Below are positions 15,642 to 27,660 of a stretch of 64,000 bases of DNA, piece after piece. Source of the DNA: Takifugu bimaculatus (Eukaryota; Chordata; Actinopteri; Tetraodontiformes; Tetraodontidae); NCBI GenBank assembly GCA_004026145.2, contig CP034986.1, forward strand, positions 12,594,804 to 12,658,803. The letters are read 5' to 3'. Every line of letters starts with the position of its first letter. Within the stretch, counting starts at the first letter, position 1. A program made the position numbers and the translations under genes. The notes under the pieces are model-generated. The model worked only from the letters and a program-made list of their open reading frames with translations. It was not told where the DNA came from and made no database searches.

Positions 15642-17484
15642 TAATCAGCTCACGGAGCCTTTGTTTTCCCTCCTGTGTACATCTACACGCGTAAGAACGT
15701 TTACATTTATGTATCTGTGTCACGTTCACACAGTATTGATCCCTGAAGGGAAACTGAATTAAGAGTTCATTTTGCACACTTAGCATCCAGCTCGCCGAAG
15801 GAAAAGGCTGCAGGAGGGGTTTTAAAATTCAACTCGTGCACACACATAAATATGGAGGAAAAATGTAAAGAGAAGAGGGAGCGGCTGGCTGCAGGTGTGG
15901 CGTCCTGCAGCCGTCTGACCCCTTTCCAGGCCAGAATCCAGAAAGATCCGGGGACGGTAACTTTCCGAGCGCCTCTCGTGTCTCCGGGTTCTTTTAGCGC
16001 CTGTTTGCTGTCACACACCCACAACTGGCAACGCACTTGCATCTCCTGCAGTCTTGGCAACAGAAGTTACTCACAGGGGAAAATGAGGACCGTTTCCTTG
16101 GAGACAGCAGGAACACACGACGCCGGTGTTGGAGAAACATTCCCTAACATTCTATCCGTCATTCCCAAACAGGAAAGTTCAACTAAAACACGTTTTCTGC
16201 CACTTGTGTGGAGGCAAATCAGGATCATTCTGTCCTGATGAACAACAGACATGCTAACCGCGGGCGCTAACATGTCTGGGGCGCCCACGCCAACCGCTCA
16301 TGAAGACCAAGTGAATTTTAAAAAGCACAAATATTTTGATTATACATGCTGGGTGTCCCTCGCAGAGGTCTCCACGGCAACGACGGTCCCCGGAGCTGCT
16401 GTTTTCCAGTCATTATGCCCTGACCTGTGGGCCTGACAGGCTCGTTTAACCACTCCTGAGAGGACTCCACCTCTCAACCTGCCGCCATGGACACGGCGCC
16501 GCCCGGCCCGGCAGACGCCTCCGGCTGCTGAATATTCCCTCCTCATCAGCGCACAAACACGCAGCAATAAAGTCCAAACCTGCTGTAAATGTCCCCGACC
16601 TGCTCGGCCGGCTGCCCGTGTCTCGCTTCACTGGAAATTCATGCAGAAGCAGAGATGGACGCGACCTTGAGTCCGGGGCCGTTTCCTCCCTCTGCATCAG
16701 AGAGGCCACCAGGCGTCCGCTCCTCAAAGCTGATTGGATCTGAAACAGGATCCAAAGACTCCAACTCCCCCCCAAAAAAGTTTAAATTCTGCTTCCCTGC
16801 TGTGGACCAGGGACTAATAACCAGGTTTTCCCTTTTTTTGGGGGGGGGGGCAAAGCCTCCCTTACCCTCCGCAGCCTGTGATTAGCCTCCAGCTGCCCTG
16901 CTGGAACCTTGACCTCCAGCGTCCCTGCAGACTGTAATTGACAGGACAACAGCTGTCTTTTTATGTCTCCTTCACCTGTTTCAGCAGGACTCACCTGTGG
17001 GACCAGTTCAACCTCAGCTGCTCTCCCAGTCAGACCAGTACGGCCACACACATGGGGGGGGGGCAACATGGGCACGTTTGCTCCCACGGTCGTCAATTAT
17101 CAGCGTTTCATCAAGCTGATGTTGAGCGAAGGAAAGTCTGAGGCGCCGAAGACACCTGGCGTTTGCCGAGACTTCAAGGACCAATCGTATCAAAGGTATG
17201 TGTGATGTCATCAGCCAGGGTGACATGTGGTCCAGATGTGAAGCTGAGAGGAGTTTGTTAAATATCCAGATCTGTCTGATTAATAACTTGTAATTTCGTA
17301 CACCAAAGAGGCTTCAGAGTAATTAGCGAAGAATTAGCAAATGATCTCAAATTGCTCAAAATCTGAGTTAATAGCATAACATTAATTGCTTTGTTTCATA
17401 AAAGCCAGCTGGCTAATTGTTCTCTGCTCCCCCAAACGGTAATTGATCTCGACTGGAGGTGTTTCTCTCTCGGCCTGTGTGTGA

Positions 17485-17516
<32 letters not shown>

Positions 17517-18339
17517 GTCAACCATTGTCTTGCTCTCAACAATGATTAAAGAAACTGTAATCAGATCAAAGCAAAACTCGTTAGCAGGTTCCATTCAGAT
17601 CTTTTTCTGCCTCCGTGTGGGGCTCTTCTGATTGGCCAATCGCAGTAGAAGCTCCCTTCACGCCCAGTTTTGAATTCTCCACAGACAAAAGTCGAGTTCT
17701 CCCGATCAGCTAGCTGCTAATGCTAACTGCAGCTGTTGCAGTTGCTTTTTGATGGTTGCTCGGATGCGAGTTTTGTCACCGTGGCAACGTCGTCACTCGG
17801 AAATGCCGGCGCATGAACGATTGTTTCCTTTTCATTAAGGATCAACAGAGTCAGGGTTCCTCTCCCCAGCAGGTGCGTCCAGACACCGGAGCACGAAGCC
17901 CCCGTCCTCTCATCAGCCCCCACCTTGACCTCACCCACCTTGACCTCACTGTGATCAGCAGCCAATCACCGCTGTGGCCTTGCTGGCTCCCGCCATTGCG
18001 TGACCCCGCCCCACTGTCACTCATCACATACAGGTGACACACAAACGGCCCCTCGTATTGCTCGGCCCATCGCTTCGCCTCTTTCGCTTCTAACATCCGC
18101 GTTTGAGGCGCCGCGGCTTTGACCTCTGACCCCTGGAGCTGCTCAAATGAAACCCAATCATCCAATCATCTTCTCGCCTTCAGCGCTCCGAAAAGTTAGT
18201 CAGAGCCGGATTTGAAGTCTCACGGTTGGACCCGGAGACGAGCAGCCGGGTGTCCTGATCCATCGCGCTTTGATTGGCCACGGCGGACGAGGCGGCGATC
18301 GGGAGGGGGCCGGCGCCAAAGCGCTGAATGATAAAGACG

Positions 18340-18560
18340 ATTATGTTTCAAGGGTTTTACGTAGCGAGCCAGAATTCATGTCCTGCCTTAATAGTGCTCG
18401 TTTTCTGCCTTGTTCACTCCATTAGCGGCGAGCAGGGGGCCCTAGCGCTGGGCCCGCCGCTAATTACGGCGTGAGGGATGATCGGAGAGGGCTCATTACC
18501 GCCGATGCGGGCCGAAACATACTGTCTCTCTCCCGGCTAATGATGTTGGATCCGCAGCGA
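18340..18560. promoter_or_regulatory. Candidate conserved non-coding block, gbx2 upstream
   Basis: Non-repetitive, CpG-containing sequence with homeodomain-type TAAT cores, no open gene, and a texture unlike the neighbouring repeats. It lies 5 kb upstream of gbx2. Conservation is suspected from the look of the sequence only. Confidence 0.25.
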
Positions 18561-19639
18561 GGAGAGCGCAGCGCTCGCCGCTTCATCAAACGTCGGAACG
18601 TCCCGGGGTTAACGTGGCTGTTGACTTCTCCGTCTGACGAGCTCAGAAACGTTTTCTCTGTGAACCAAAACCGCAGCGGCCTCGTTATCGGGAGGCGCGA
18701 GTGGAGAACCGTTCGGCGCCACGGCCGTCCTTCGTACCGGGCGGCCTCACTTCACTGGGGACGAGAGGACGCCAACAACGATGGACAGCAACAGATGAAG
18801 TCATCAGATGTGAATTATTGATTAAAAATTAGCATGAGGCGTCGACCCCGGCGGGCCGCCTGGGTTTTATACAGTTACATCAGAACACACAGTTGCTAAT
18901 TTACCAACTAATGAGCTAAGCTAATTTGCCGATGAGCAGAAACAAGCTAAATTCTCCTGTAAAGACCTCATATGTGTCTAAAAAAAGCAGGACATGTTGG
19001 GCTTTAAGCTACAGCTCAGCCACATTTGTCTGTCTTTATCAGGCTCGACTGTCTCTGTGTCCTTCCCGTCTTCTGGCGGTCCCATTACGACTTTTTACCG
19101 GACCCAGTGAAGCAGGGCTAAGTGACGTTCAGCCAGCGATCTGTCGTAGCTCGACGACGCTAACCAGAACACTGGAACGCTGCAGGGGGGCGGGCGCGGT
19201 GGTTCGGCAATTTATGGCCATTCATCCCGCTGTAACAGTTACCGCTAAAGATCAAAGGAAGCTAACTGCTACAGGAAGTGCTCTAGCTTCTGTGGAGAAA
19301 TTCCTGAAGCCCGTGGAAGCCTCAACATTTTTGAGCGCCGACGTTCCGAGCGACTCTTTCCTTGATCCGTATCATCTGACTTCAGACGGTGGCCGCGAAA
19401 ACCGGCCGCGCGGCCAGAAAGCGCCGTACAAATTGAATCAGGGCGGAGGAGAGAGAGGATTCTTGTGAGAAAAGCTGATTGTTGGGTGGGAACATGTGTG
19501 TAGAGACAAGGCCCTCATTCACGCCGAGCTGTTAAAAACGGCGCCCGGGCCGGGCAGCTGCGGAGTCAAGCAGATTCACGTGGTACCGCGGTGTCGCTAA
19601 TGGAAGCTGACACGGTTAACCCAGAGGAAACCAGTAGAA

Positions 19640-19840
19640 CGAGGCAGCGCTAACCTAATTTTAGCCGCCGTCTCCTCGCATCCTATTTCAGTGATTGTAC
19701 CAGCAGTAATTAAGGCTGTAATAATTAAATAAGTCTCTTTCGGCCGTGCGAATGAGAGCGAGGAGGAGAACATTTCACCGGATTTAATTAGCCTGTCTGG
19801 AGCTCGCTGTCAGGACTTCTCTCCTGCCCACCTCGCTCAG
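19640..19840. promoter_or_regulatory. Candidate conserved non-coding block with clustered TAATTA sites
   Basis: Contains AGTAATTAAGGCTGTAATAA and GGATTTAATTAGCC, i.e. closely spaced Antp/Gbx-type TAATTA homeodomain sites, about 3.8 kb upstream of gbx2. No coding sense. The enhancer role is inferred. Confidence 0.3.
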
Positions 19841-21391
19841 CTCCACGTCTCTAATCCTCTGGGCTTGGTGAGGCAGCAAACCTGCACTTACTTCTGCGGT
19901 TTTATGGGCGGAGGTCAAAGGTCGAGCGGTGTACCCTCTTATGCTATCGGCGTAAAGAGGTGGGAAGGCTGTTTTCAGCGCTAACAGGGGTTATTAGCAC
20001 ACCTGCTGTGGGCTGTTGGGACGGGGGGAAGTTAGTGTCACGCTGATGGACGTCCGGACTCTGACTGCAGGTCCATGGTCTCCGTCCTGACAGCCGGATC
20101 CTTTGAGGCCTGAACTCCCACAACAGACCACTGGCAGGAAGCTCCACAGAGGAGAGAAAAGGAGGAAAAGTTCTGTTTTCTCTGGTTCCCAGGAAGCACC
20201 AGCTGCTGATCCCAGGATCAGGTGACACCTGGAGCCAAACAGAAGAACTTTTGGATGTTTATGGGCAGTTTTATCCAAAACCTTCAAAGAGAGAAGAGAA
20301 GCAGAGGTGGACAGAACGAGTGGAGAACCTTCAGGTTCTCCAGGACAGCGTGTGTGAAACAGCCTCAGAACGCTTCCTCCTGCCAGGCTGGAGGTTCTCA
20401 GTCCAAACACCAGCACAGACGTGATTCTGGCTCTAGTTTCTCGTGTGGAAGAGTCGTGTGCGATCGGGTCCTCGTGGCTCCTCTGTGAAGCCGCCTGAGG
20501 ACCAAACGTGATCAAAGCCAGCGTGTTTAAGCGTCTCGCTGCTCTTTCGCCTCAGGGCTTCATCAGTTTAATCTGTCTGATTTTAAGGTCCAGCTCACAG
20601 CAGCAGGCTCCGCCCCCAACCCCGAGAGAGGCGGCGAGCCCCGCCCCCAACTCCCACAGTAATTATCACCGCTGGTCCTCATGACGGGGCCGGCGGACTC
20701 TTCTCAACACCAGGGTCAGACGAGGTTCTCGTATCCTGTTGCAGATTCTCAGTTCGGCTTCAGTTTCCTCACCTGTGAGGTCTGAACACACCTGAGAGGC
20801 GGAGCTTATCTCTTCAGGTGTGTGTGACACCTGTACCCGTTGAATCGTTGAGCGGCCTGACTCATGAAATCAATGGAGACGCTTTCATTTGTTTTTACCG
20901 ACGTTTCTCATTAGTTATTTGCCGATATTTCTTATTTCCCCATTTAAGTTCAGAAAAATGTGGTTTTCATGGCTGCACGGATTAAATGATTTCTTCGGAC
21001 GAAGGTTTTTCCGGAGCGGAACGATCGATTCCCACCCTGCCGTTACCAGGAGATACTTAAGAAACACAATCGCCATCAGACCTCCTCCCTCACTGGACCA
21101 GTGGGGCCGGGGCCCCCGACCCGATGGTCAATCAATCAAACCCCTTTCAGGTCCGATAATCAAAAATCCAATCGCGACTCTAAACGTTAATTGATTTGAT
21201 CTGTGGGACAAAAGCTCAGTCGCACTTTGAAGCCGATTATTTCATTGTTTGAAAAAATAAACTCCAACCAACCAGCAGAGGTCGCTCAAATAAAAAAAAT
21301 CCCTCAAATCCCAAAATCATTGGAGCAAATAGAATCGATCAGACAACCATCAAAGTCTCTGAGCTTTCACACATCATTAAAAATCAAAAGC

Positions 21392-21447
21392 AGCGGGTTA
21401 GCCTGTTAGCAGGTTAGCCTGTTAGCAGGTTAGCCTGTTAGCAGGTT
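21392..21447 (+). repeat. 16-bp minisatellite, about three units
   Basis: The unit GGTTAGCCTGTTAGCA is repeated three times head-to-tail without change, followed by a partial fourth copy. Confidence 0.9.
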
Positions 21448-22084
21448 TGGCCAACAACCCATCACAGAGTCTGTTAAGGGCTGGGATCTGGTCCCCAGCT
21501 CTGTGTCCCGGGAACATTTGGACCTTTCCTTCCTCCTGCTCACTGCCGAGCTTTTATTTTGAAACTGGGCTGCGTTCACGCCCTGACGGGGCATTTGTGA
21601 GCAAACATGGCCTGGCATTTAGAGGCTGATGAAAAGGTTGATAGTGCCACGCTGCTCTGCTCTGACTGAATTGTGTCGAGCAGCGTTCGGCGCCTGGGGG
21701 CCCCCGCCCCCCGCCCCCCCCTCGGCCCTCCACCCTGTCCGGGCATCTGTTCCCAGCGCGGCTCTGCTCCTCAGCTGTAGTTTCATAATTGCCTCTCCCA
21801 CCACATCCTCTCCACTTTACATCGGGCGACCACAGCAAACTCCTGGAAATGGTGCCGCTTAGCGTCAGATCTGAATGTGAGTCTTGTGGGCGGGACGGCG
21901 GTTGTTTAACACGCCGCCGCGTCTCCGTTTGTTTCCACAGAGGCTCCTCCGCCATTCAGAGGCCGATTATCTCAGCAGGTACGCTGCTGCTGTTGGAGGA
22001 AGCTCCATTTAGTGCAGCGTTCCGTCCCACCACCAGCACCGCCACCTCTATACCTCCTCCTTCCCCTTCTCCCCAGCCCATAAA

Positions 22085-22530
22085 TGATGATGGAGGCACT
22101 GGGCTAGCATGCAGGAAAGGTTTAATTAAATCATAGTCCAATCATAATCCATGTTGTTAATTAAACTGGATAATTTATAAGTACAAAAGGGGATATTTAT
22201 TAGCCGCTCTGCAGCAGTGGCAGCGCCGGGACGCGCACGTGGAGCGTGCACGGACACCTACACTTGCCCACCCCTCCCCTGCCGTACAACCTTTTACTAT
22301 TGATGCCCCACATGATTGATAATGAGACAGGGACCGCTGTACTATTTGTCTAATGGCTGTGCAATTAAATTCCCTTGTAAATGACCCATGGCTCATTTCA
22401 TCCTAATCTATGGAATTTTGATTGAATTTGTCAGCCCTAATTGAAAAATACTGCTATTTAATGTCTGCATTGCAGTTGCAGATCAGGCCGCCTTTAATGA
22501 GATCGTGTCCCAGTGACCCTGAGGGGGGGG
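22085..22530. promoter_or_regulatory. Strong candidate conserved enhancer block 1-1.4 kb upstream of gbx2
   Basis: AT-rich, repeat-free sequence with many homeodomain-type sites (TTTAATTAAATC, GTTAATTAAACTGG, GCAATTAAATTC, CCCTAATTGAAA), no coding sense, and sharp contrast with the GC-rich flanks. This look is typical of developmental conserved non-coding elements. Its position suggests control of gbx2; that is inference. Confidence 0.4.
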
Positions 22531-22843
22531 AGGGGGTGGGTGAGGGGCTGCCCTTGACGCGGCTTGTGAGGGAAGGTGGAGGTGGGGGCGAGGTCAGAGG
22601 TCAGCGGAGCCCTCTCCGGATATATGAGGACGTGCTGCCGATGGTTTGTATTAATTGATGAGGAAGCCGTTAGAGGATTCGTGAACATGGAGTTCGGTGG
22701 TGTTGTGATTTAGGCCCACACACACCTCAGACCCCCCCAAAGGCTGAACGGGAAACCTCACGCACGCAGGTCTTCAAGAGGAAGCTGACAAATGTGGAAA
22801 CAACAAGATTCTGAAGGATGAAACAAGATCAGGAGGTCAGGAA

Positions 22844-22845
<2 letters not shown>

Positions 22846-22898
<53 letters not shown>
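22846..22898 (+). repeat. (CA)n microsatellite in the gbx2 promoter region
   Basis: About 26 CA units, some 620 bp upstream of the gbx2 start codon. Shorter CA runs follow at 23149-23170 in the probable 5'UTR. Confidence 0.95.
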
Positions 22899-22899
<1 letters not shown>

Positions 22900-22919
22900 C
22901 TTGCTTTACACTGAAGTCT

Positions 22920-23518
22920 GTCAAGGTTTAGTGGTCCCAATTTGTGTAACTGGCATCCATACTGGGGACCGCGAACGCACCCGCTCAGCATCGCCAACGA
23001 CCAATCAGAGCTCAGAGCGCGTCGAGGGGGCGGGGCCTGTGTGGGGAAGGCAGCGCAATTAAACGGAGGGGAGCGCAATTTAAATCCAAAACATCTCCGG
23101 ACGCGCGCCGAGCTGAAGGAAACACACAAACGCACACAACTTCGCTACACACACACACACACACACACAGACACACGTTCTCTCTCTCACACACGCCGCG
23201 TCAAGGGGAGCGTCCGATTCTGTGATTTCGGGTGAGCTGTGGATCCTGGCAGGACGCGCCGGAGCGCCGACGGTTGGTTGTTGTTGCTGGAAACAAACAG
23301 AAGAAGCAGAGTTGTTGAGTTTGTCTCTTCGTCTCGTCTTCCCGACTTGCTTCCCATGGCGGCACCGATGGAATGGTTGTGTTTAATCGGTTTACCGCTC
23401 CTGTAAACTGGTTTAGAGAGGCGGTGCCGGTCGCGGCTCCTCCGGGGGTCTGTCCCCTCTCCGCAGCCGCCCACAGCGCATCTTCTTCGGTCTCGTCCGA
23501 GCTGCAGCGGTCGTTCTT
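22920..23518 (+). promoter_or_regulatory. gbx2 promoter / 5'UTR, CpG-rich
   Basis: GC- and CpG-rich sequence leads straight into the gbx2 ATG. It holds a GC box (GGGGGCGGGGCC near 23028) and AT-rich GCAATTAAACG and GCGCAATTTAAATCC elements. The transcription start cannot be fixed from sequence alone. Confidence 0.5.
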
Positions 23519-25297
23519 ATGAGCGCAGCCTTTAGTTCGTCCTTCATGGTGATGCAGCGGCCACTCGGAAGCACCACCGCCTTCAGCATTGACTCTTTAA
23601 TCGGGGGGCCCCCGCCGCCCAGCCCGGGACACTTTGTTTATACCGGCTACCCGATGTTTATGCCCTACCGGTCGGTGGTCCTGCAGCCGCCGCCGCCGCC
23701 GCCCCCAGGCCTGCAGCAGTCTCTCCCCGCCGGGCACCACCCGCACCCGCAGATCCCCAGCCTGCAGGGCGGCTTTTGCTCCAGCCTGGCGCAGGGCTTG
23801 ACGCAGGGCATGGCGCTCACCTCCACGCTCATGGCGTCGCTGCCCGGCGGCTTCTCCGCGTCCCAACAGCACCAGGAGGCGGCCAGGAAGTTCGGCTCCC
23901 AGGCCCTGCACGCAGTCTTCGATAAAACTCAGGATCCGAGGCTGGACGCGGAGGACGGCAAGAGCTTCCTGCAGGGGAAAGAGTCCGCGGCTCTGCAGGC
24001 GTTCCACGACACGGACACGGCGGCGCAGACCCCCACAGGTAGGAGGGCAGCTGGGGGGGTTACTGAGGAAAAACGGGAAAAATGTGACGAGCTGACAGCG
24101 CTCTTTACTCTCTAATTTCTTAAGTTTTAATTCACCTGCAAAGTTGTTTCCGAGATATTCAACAGCCTTAAAATAACGAATCTGTCAAAGATTCTTGAAA
24201 AAAAACAAAAATCAAAAACCTTGAGTGATTTTATGACACGTAAATGTCGAAATTACAAATATTAAAAGCGCGTTTAATAAGCCTAAATGTCCCTACATTT
24301 TAAATTAAGCCAAAAGACCCCAGTAAACATGTAAGATTTTCCCCCCCATTTGAATATTTAAAAGGCAGAAAAGCGACTAAATTTAATACTTCGATTCTTC
24401 AGGCCATTTGATTTGTATCGATCCGGATTATCTCATCTCCTGAATCGATTATTTGTGTTTGGGGCTCCGTGTGTAATTACGCGTGAAAAATAAGGGGGGA
24501 GAAAAATCCCCGCAGAGCCCGAAAGAGTGATCCAGTGTGCGGGGATGATGGATATTGACGTGGCACCGGTCAGCCCGGCCCTCATTAGCATTTCCTGTCA
24601 AATCGAACTCACTAGTTTGGTGCCAAAACTGGACTCTTGTCACATTTTAAAACCTGCGACTTTATTGGTCGTTTCAGAAATGATATAAACTTGGACCCAA
24701 AAATGCGATGTGAATTTTTACAAAGCTTCCTGGTGACCTGTGGTGCTTCTCCTCGCAGTCCGAGCGCACAGCAAGGAGGACCTGAAGGAGGACGAGTGCG
24801 GCCGCAAGGACGAGAGCTTCTCCATGGACAGCGACCTGGACTACAGCTCCGACGACAACCTCACCTCCATGTGCCACAAAGACGACGGCGACGGCGGCGG
24901 CGGAGGGTTGGACGACGGCCCCCACATGCACGGCTCCGGCGGCGGCTCCGGGTCGGGGGGCGGCGGGAGCGCCGGAGGGGGCGGGAAGAACCGGCGGCGG
25001 CGGACGGCCTTCACCAGCGAGCAGCTGCTGGAGCTGGAGAAGGAGTTCCACTGCAAGAAGTACCTGTCGCTGACCGAGCGCTCGCAGATCGCGCATGCGC
25101 TGAAACTGAGCGAGGTGCAGGTCAAGATCTGGTTCCAGAACCGGCGCGCCAAGTGGAAACGGGTCAAGGCTGGAAACGTCAACAACAAATCCGGAGAGCC
25201 GTCCCGGAACCCCAAAATCGTGGTTCCCATCCCGGTGCACGTCAGCCGCTTCGCGATCAGGAGTCAGCACCAGCAGATGGAGCAGGCCAGACCGTAG
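23519..25297 (+). CDS. gbx2: Gastrulation brain homeobox 2 (GBX2) transcription factor, complete
   Basis: Nuclear homeodomain protein that positions the midbrain-hindbrain boundary by mutual repression with Otx2. Exon 1 is 23519-24038 (173 residues, donor ACAG|GTAGGA) and exon 2 is 24759-25297, giving 352 residues. Near the N-terminus FSIDSLIGG (residues 22-30) is an EH1-like Groucho-binding octapeptide, followed by the Gbx-family HFVYTGYPMFMPYRSVVLQ and a polyproline run. SDLDYSSDDNLTSMCHK marks the conserved acidic region. A glycine-rich linker (GGGSGSGGGGSAGGGG) then leads to the homeodomain at about residues 251-310 (NRRRRTAFTSEQLLELEKEF to KIWFQNRRAKWKR). The C-terminus IVVPIPVHVSRFAIRSQHQQ is the standard Gbx tail. 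The glycine linker looks longer than the human one. The 3' neighbour agap1 is tail-to-tail as in human, which supports gbx2 over gbx1. Confidence 0.97.
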
Positions 25298-27660
25298 AAG
25301 AAGAAAGGAGAGGGACCGCGAGCCTGGCCGTGCTCCGTTTAACCTCAAGATATTCAAAACATAGAATAAAACCAGAGGATTGGGAAGAAACTGATCGATT
25401 TATTCTCAAAACTGACCTTTTATTTTAGCCGGTTTTAAGAGACTGTTGACAAAACCATCCACGGATGAGTCTAAATTCCACTCATTCAAATGCCCAACAT
25501 TTACTTTTCATTATAAACAGTTCATTTTTATTCATTTTTTTTAAAATTTACACAAGTGTGAAATTAATTACAATTCGTTCCAGATGTTTTTGGGTGACGG
25601 GTTCCCCGCAAGTTTTTAGTCTGATTTAGTTTCAGTCTCTGGAAAACTCGCCTGAAAAACCAATTCGATCGTTTCAATTTGATAAATTCTGGGAAAGGCA
25701 ACACGGTCGAGACTCCAGCTGGGCGCGTTGGTCTGGACCTCAGAACATTTGTGCGTAAAGACGCGGAGGAGGAGGAGGAGGAGGAGGAGGAGGAGGAGGA
25801 AGGGCCTGAGGTGACACATGGAGCAGCTCCTCCTCCCACATGTAAATACAGCCGGGACCAAACGGAGATTTCACCTCAAATTGTTGATGCGCGGTTTCAG
25901 AAAACTGTCGGAACACTCGAGATTTTTACGAGCCGCAGAAATCCACCTGTTGTCTGTTCAGAGTCTGGCTGCTTCGTTTTATTCGCTTTATTTTGGCCCG
26001 AATGACGCTAATTTATTTATAGAGATTTGTGCAAAAGTAACTAACATGGAGTTTAAAAAGTGTGAATTAAAAGATGAAACGTGAACAGATGTCAACAGCT
26101 GCCTCGTTCATGTTTATTTCTGAGTAAAAAAAACCCAAATCCATCAATTTCTCATTGTATTAAAAGCATGTTTTAATCAGGTACCGGATGATATCCCGAC
26201 GGAACTTTTGTTCATGGTGATAAAAGTGATTCAAAATAAATGAAGGCCTGATATTTAGGCCACAAATCCGCACAGATATACGACGGAGATGGATTTAAAA
26301 CCATATTTCTCAATAGAAATATCACGAAACTTTAAGATATGAATGCGCTGAAACATGTTTTGGTTTCCTTGTGTTTGTATTGAAGGTCTTAAATTATGGA
26401 TCCTGATTAAATGCTCGGACAGACTCGGTGAGAAATTTAATTAAAAAAATTAAATAAAACAGCCAGGTGTCTCAAATCCCCCCCGTTTTAATTAGATTTT
26501 ATTAGAAAGTCTTATTTACTTATTTAATTCGTGTTCATCCCATAGTTAACTCTAATTTTTTCCACAGCAAACGGAAACATTTTAAAAATCATACCTGGAC
26601 CGTCGGTGCTGCATCCGGGTGACTAGGCTAATGTTAGCTTAGCATAACTGAGCCCGATATGATGCAGCTTCACAAAGAAAGCAAAAATTTCGAAAATCCG
26701 ATGTTTGTGTGGCGAGAAGTTAAAGGCAGTCGGGCAACTTTAAATCAAACTCACACTTCATCTAAAAAGTGGTCGGACGCATTTTTAATGGTGCCGAACC
26801 AACAAAACTGGGCTGTTTGATCAGGTTCGGCAGGTGATTAGGCCACGCCCCCTGGAGAGAGTGCCTGATCAATAACGCAGAATCACAAATCTCTCAAACG
26901 AAGATATATTTAAGGTTGCCTGAAGTTTTCTGCCCTCGTCGATAATGAGATGATCAATTCTTCTTTTAAAACGTTGCGAGGTGGGAGAAGCAGCAAATGT
27001 CTGATTTATTTCATTCCAAAATAAAACCGGTGTTGTGTTTAATTAATTAATTAATTACCGAGCGGTCACTTTGATGAATTTCTTTGTAAACAAAATAAAT
27101 GCATACATTAAAAAAAGACAACAACCCAGATCTTTTTAAAAATAATTTCCCCCCTATTTTTTTTTACTGGCCTTTTGTCAGATTCAGCGACTTCAGATTG
27201 AAGGCAATTTTCATTTGAAGGAGAGGAAATTACAAATTTTGGGTGTCACTTCCTGTCTTCTCCAGCCAACGTCTGAAACGTGACTCGTTATTTTAGACTT
27301 GAAAGAAAAATAAAACGGATAAATAGGGTCTCAGGAGGTCAGCTGAAGCCTGACCTGCAGCAGGAACCGAGTGGCTTCCTCTAGAAACTGTAACCAGGCT
27401 GCTCGGCTGATAAATGAGCCCCCGGGGGATCAGGCCCGTCGGGTTTCGGTCCCTTCGTGGGTTTTAGGAAAACTGCTGCTGATAATGTTCACGCGTCAGC
27501 TCCTAATGTGACAGACGCCCACCTTCCACATCACAAACTGTCAACACACACTTGTAGGAAACAAGCTTGAGCTTTGACCCCGCCGTCAGGTGATGCTAAA
27601 ATTTGCTCTCATTTAAAAAAAATAAAAATCTGTGGAAAAAAAAAAAAACAAAGCTGGATG
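25298..27660. other. gbx2 3'UTR and intergenic DNA before agap1
   Basis: A plus-strand AATAAA at 25365-25370, 68 bp after the stop, is a candidate gbx2 poly(A) signal; further AT-rich signals follow. A (GGA)n run lies at 25763-25802. From about 26.0 to 27.6 kb the DNA is AT-rich with (TTAA)n near 27040 and shows no gene. Confidence 0.5.

Larger units (their letters stand above)
13193..18300. other. Intergenic DNA upstream of the NLR gene
   Basis: No gene is recognised. The stretch contains two tRNA-like sequences (13693-13767 and 13975-14030), a CTCF-like site (14511-14524), long TG/CA microsatellites (15015-15075, 15163-15200, 15558-15640, 17490-17516), and at 17920-17950 two direct copies of CACCTTGACCTCAC that carry nuclear-receptor-type half-sites. 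Confidence 0.6.

Noticed and set aside
15010..15786. Open frames with runs of Thr-His or Cys-Val
   Set aside because: Artefacts of CA/TG microsatellites; no protein-like sequence outside the repeat.
18926..19468. A 180-codon plus-strand frame upstream of gbx2
   Set aside because: Faint resemblance in feel to transposon-type sequence but no motif could be identified; likely chance in GC-rich DNA.
19994..20515. A 173-codon minus-strand frame
   Set aside because: Composition is not protein-like, no domain is recognisable, no splice or homology support, and overlapping frames on the other strand are equally open.
24637..25428. Arg-rich plus-strand frame and Val/Leu-rich minus-strand frame over gbx2 exon 2
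   Set aside because: Off-frame shadows of the GC-rich homeobox exon.
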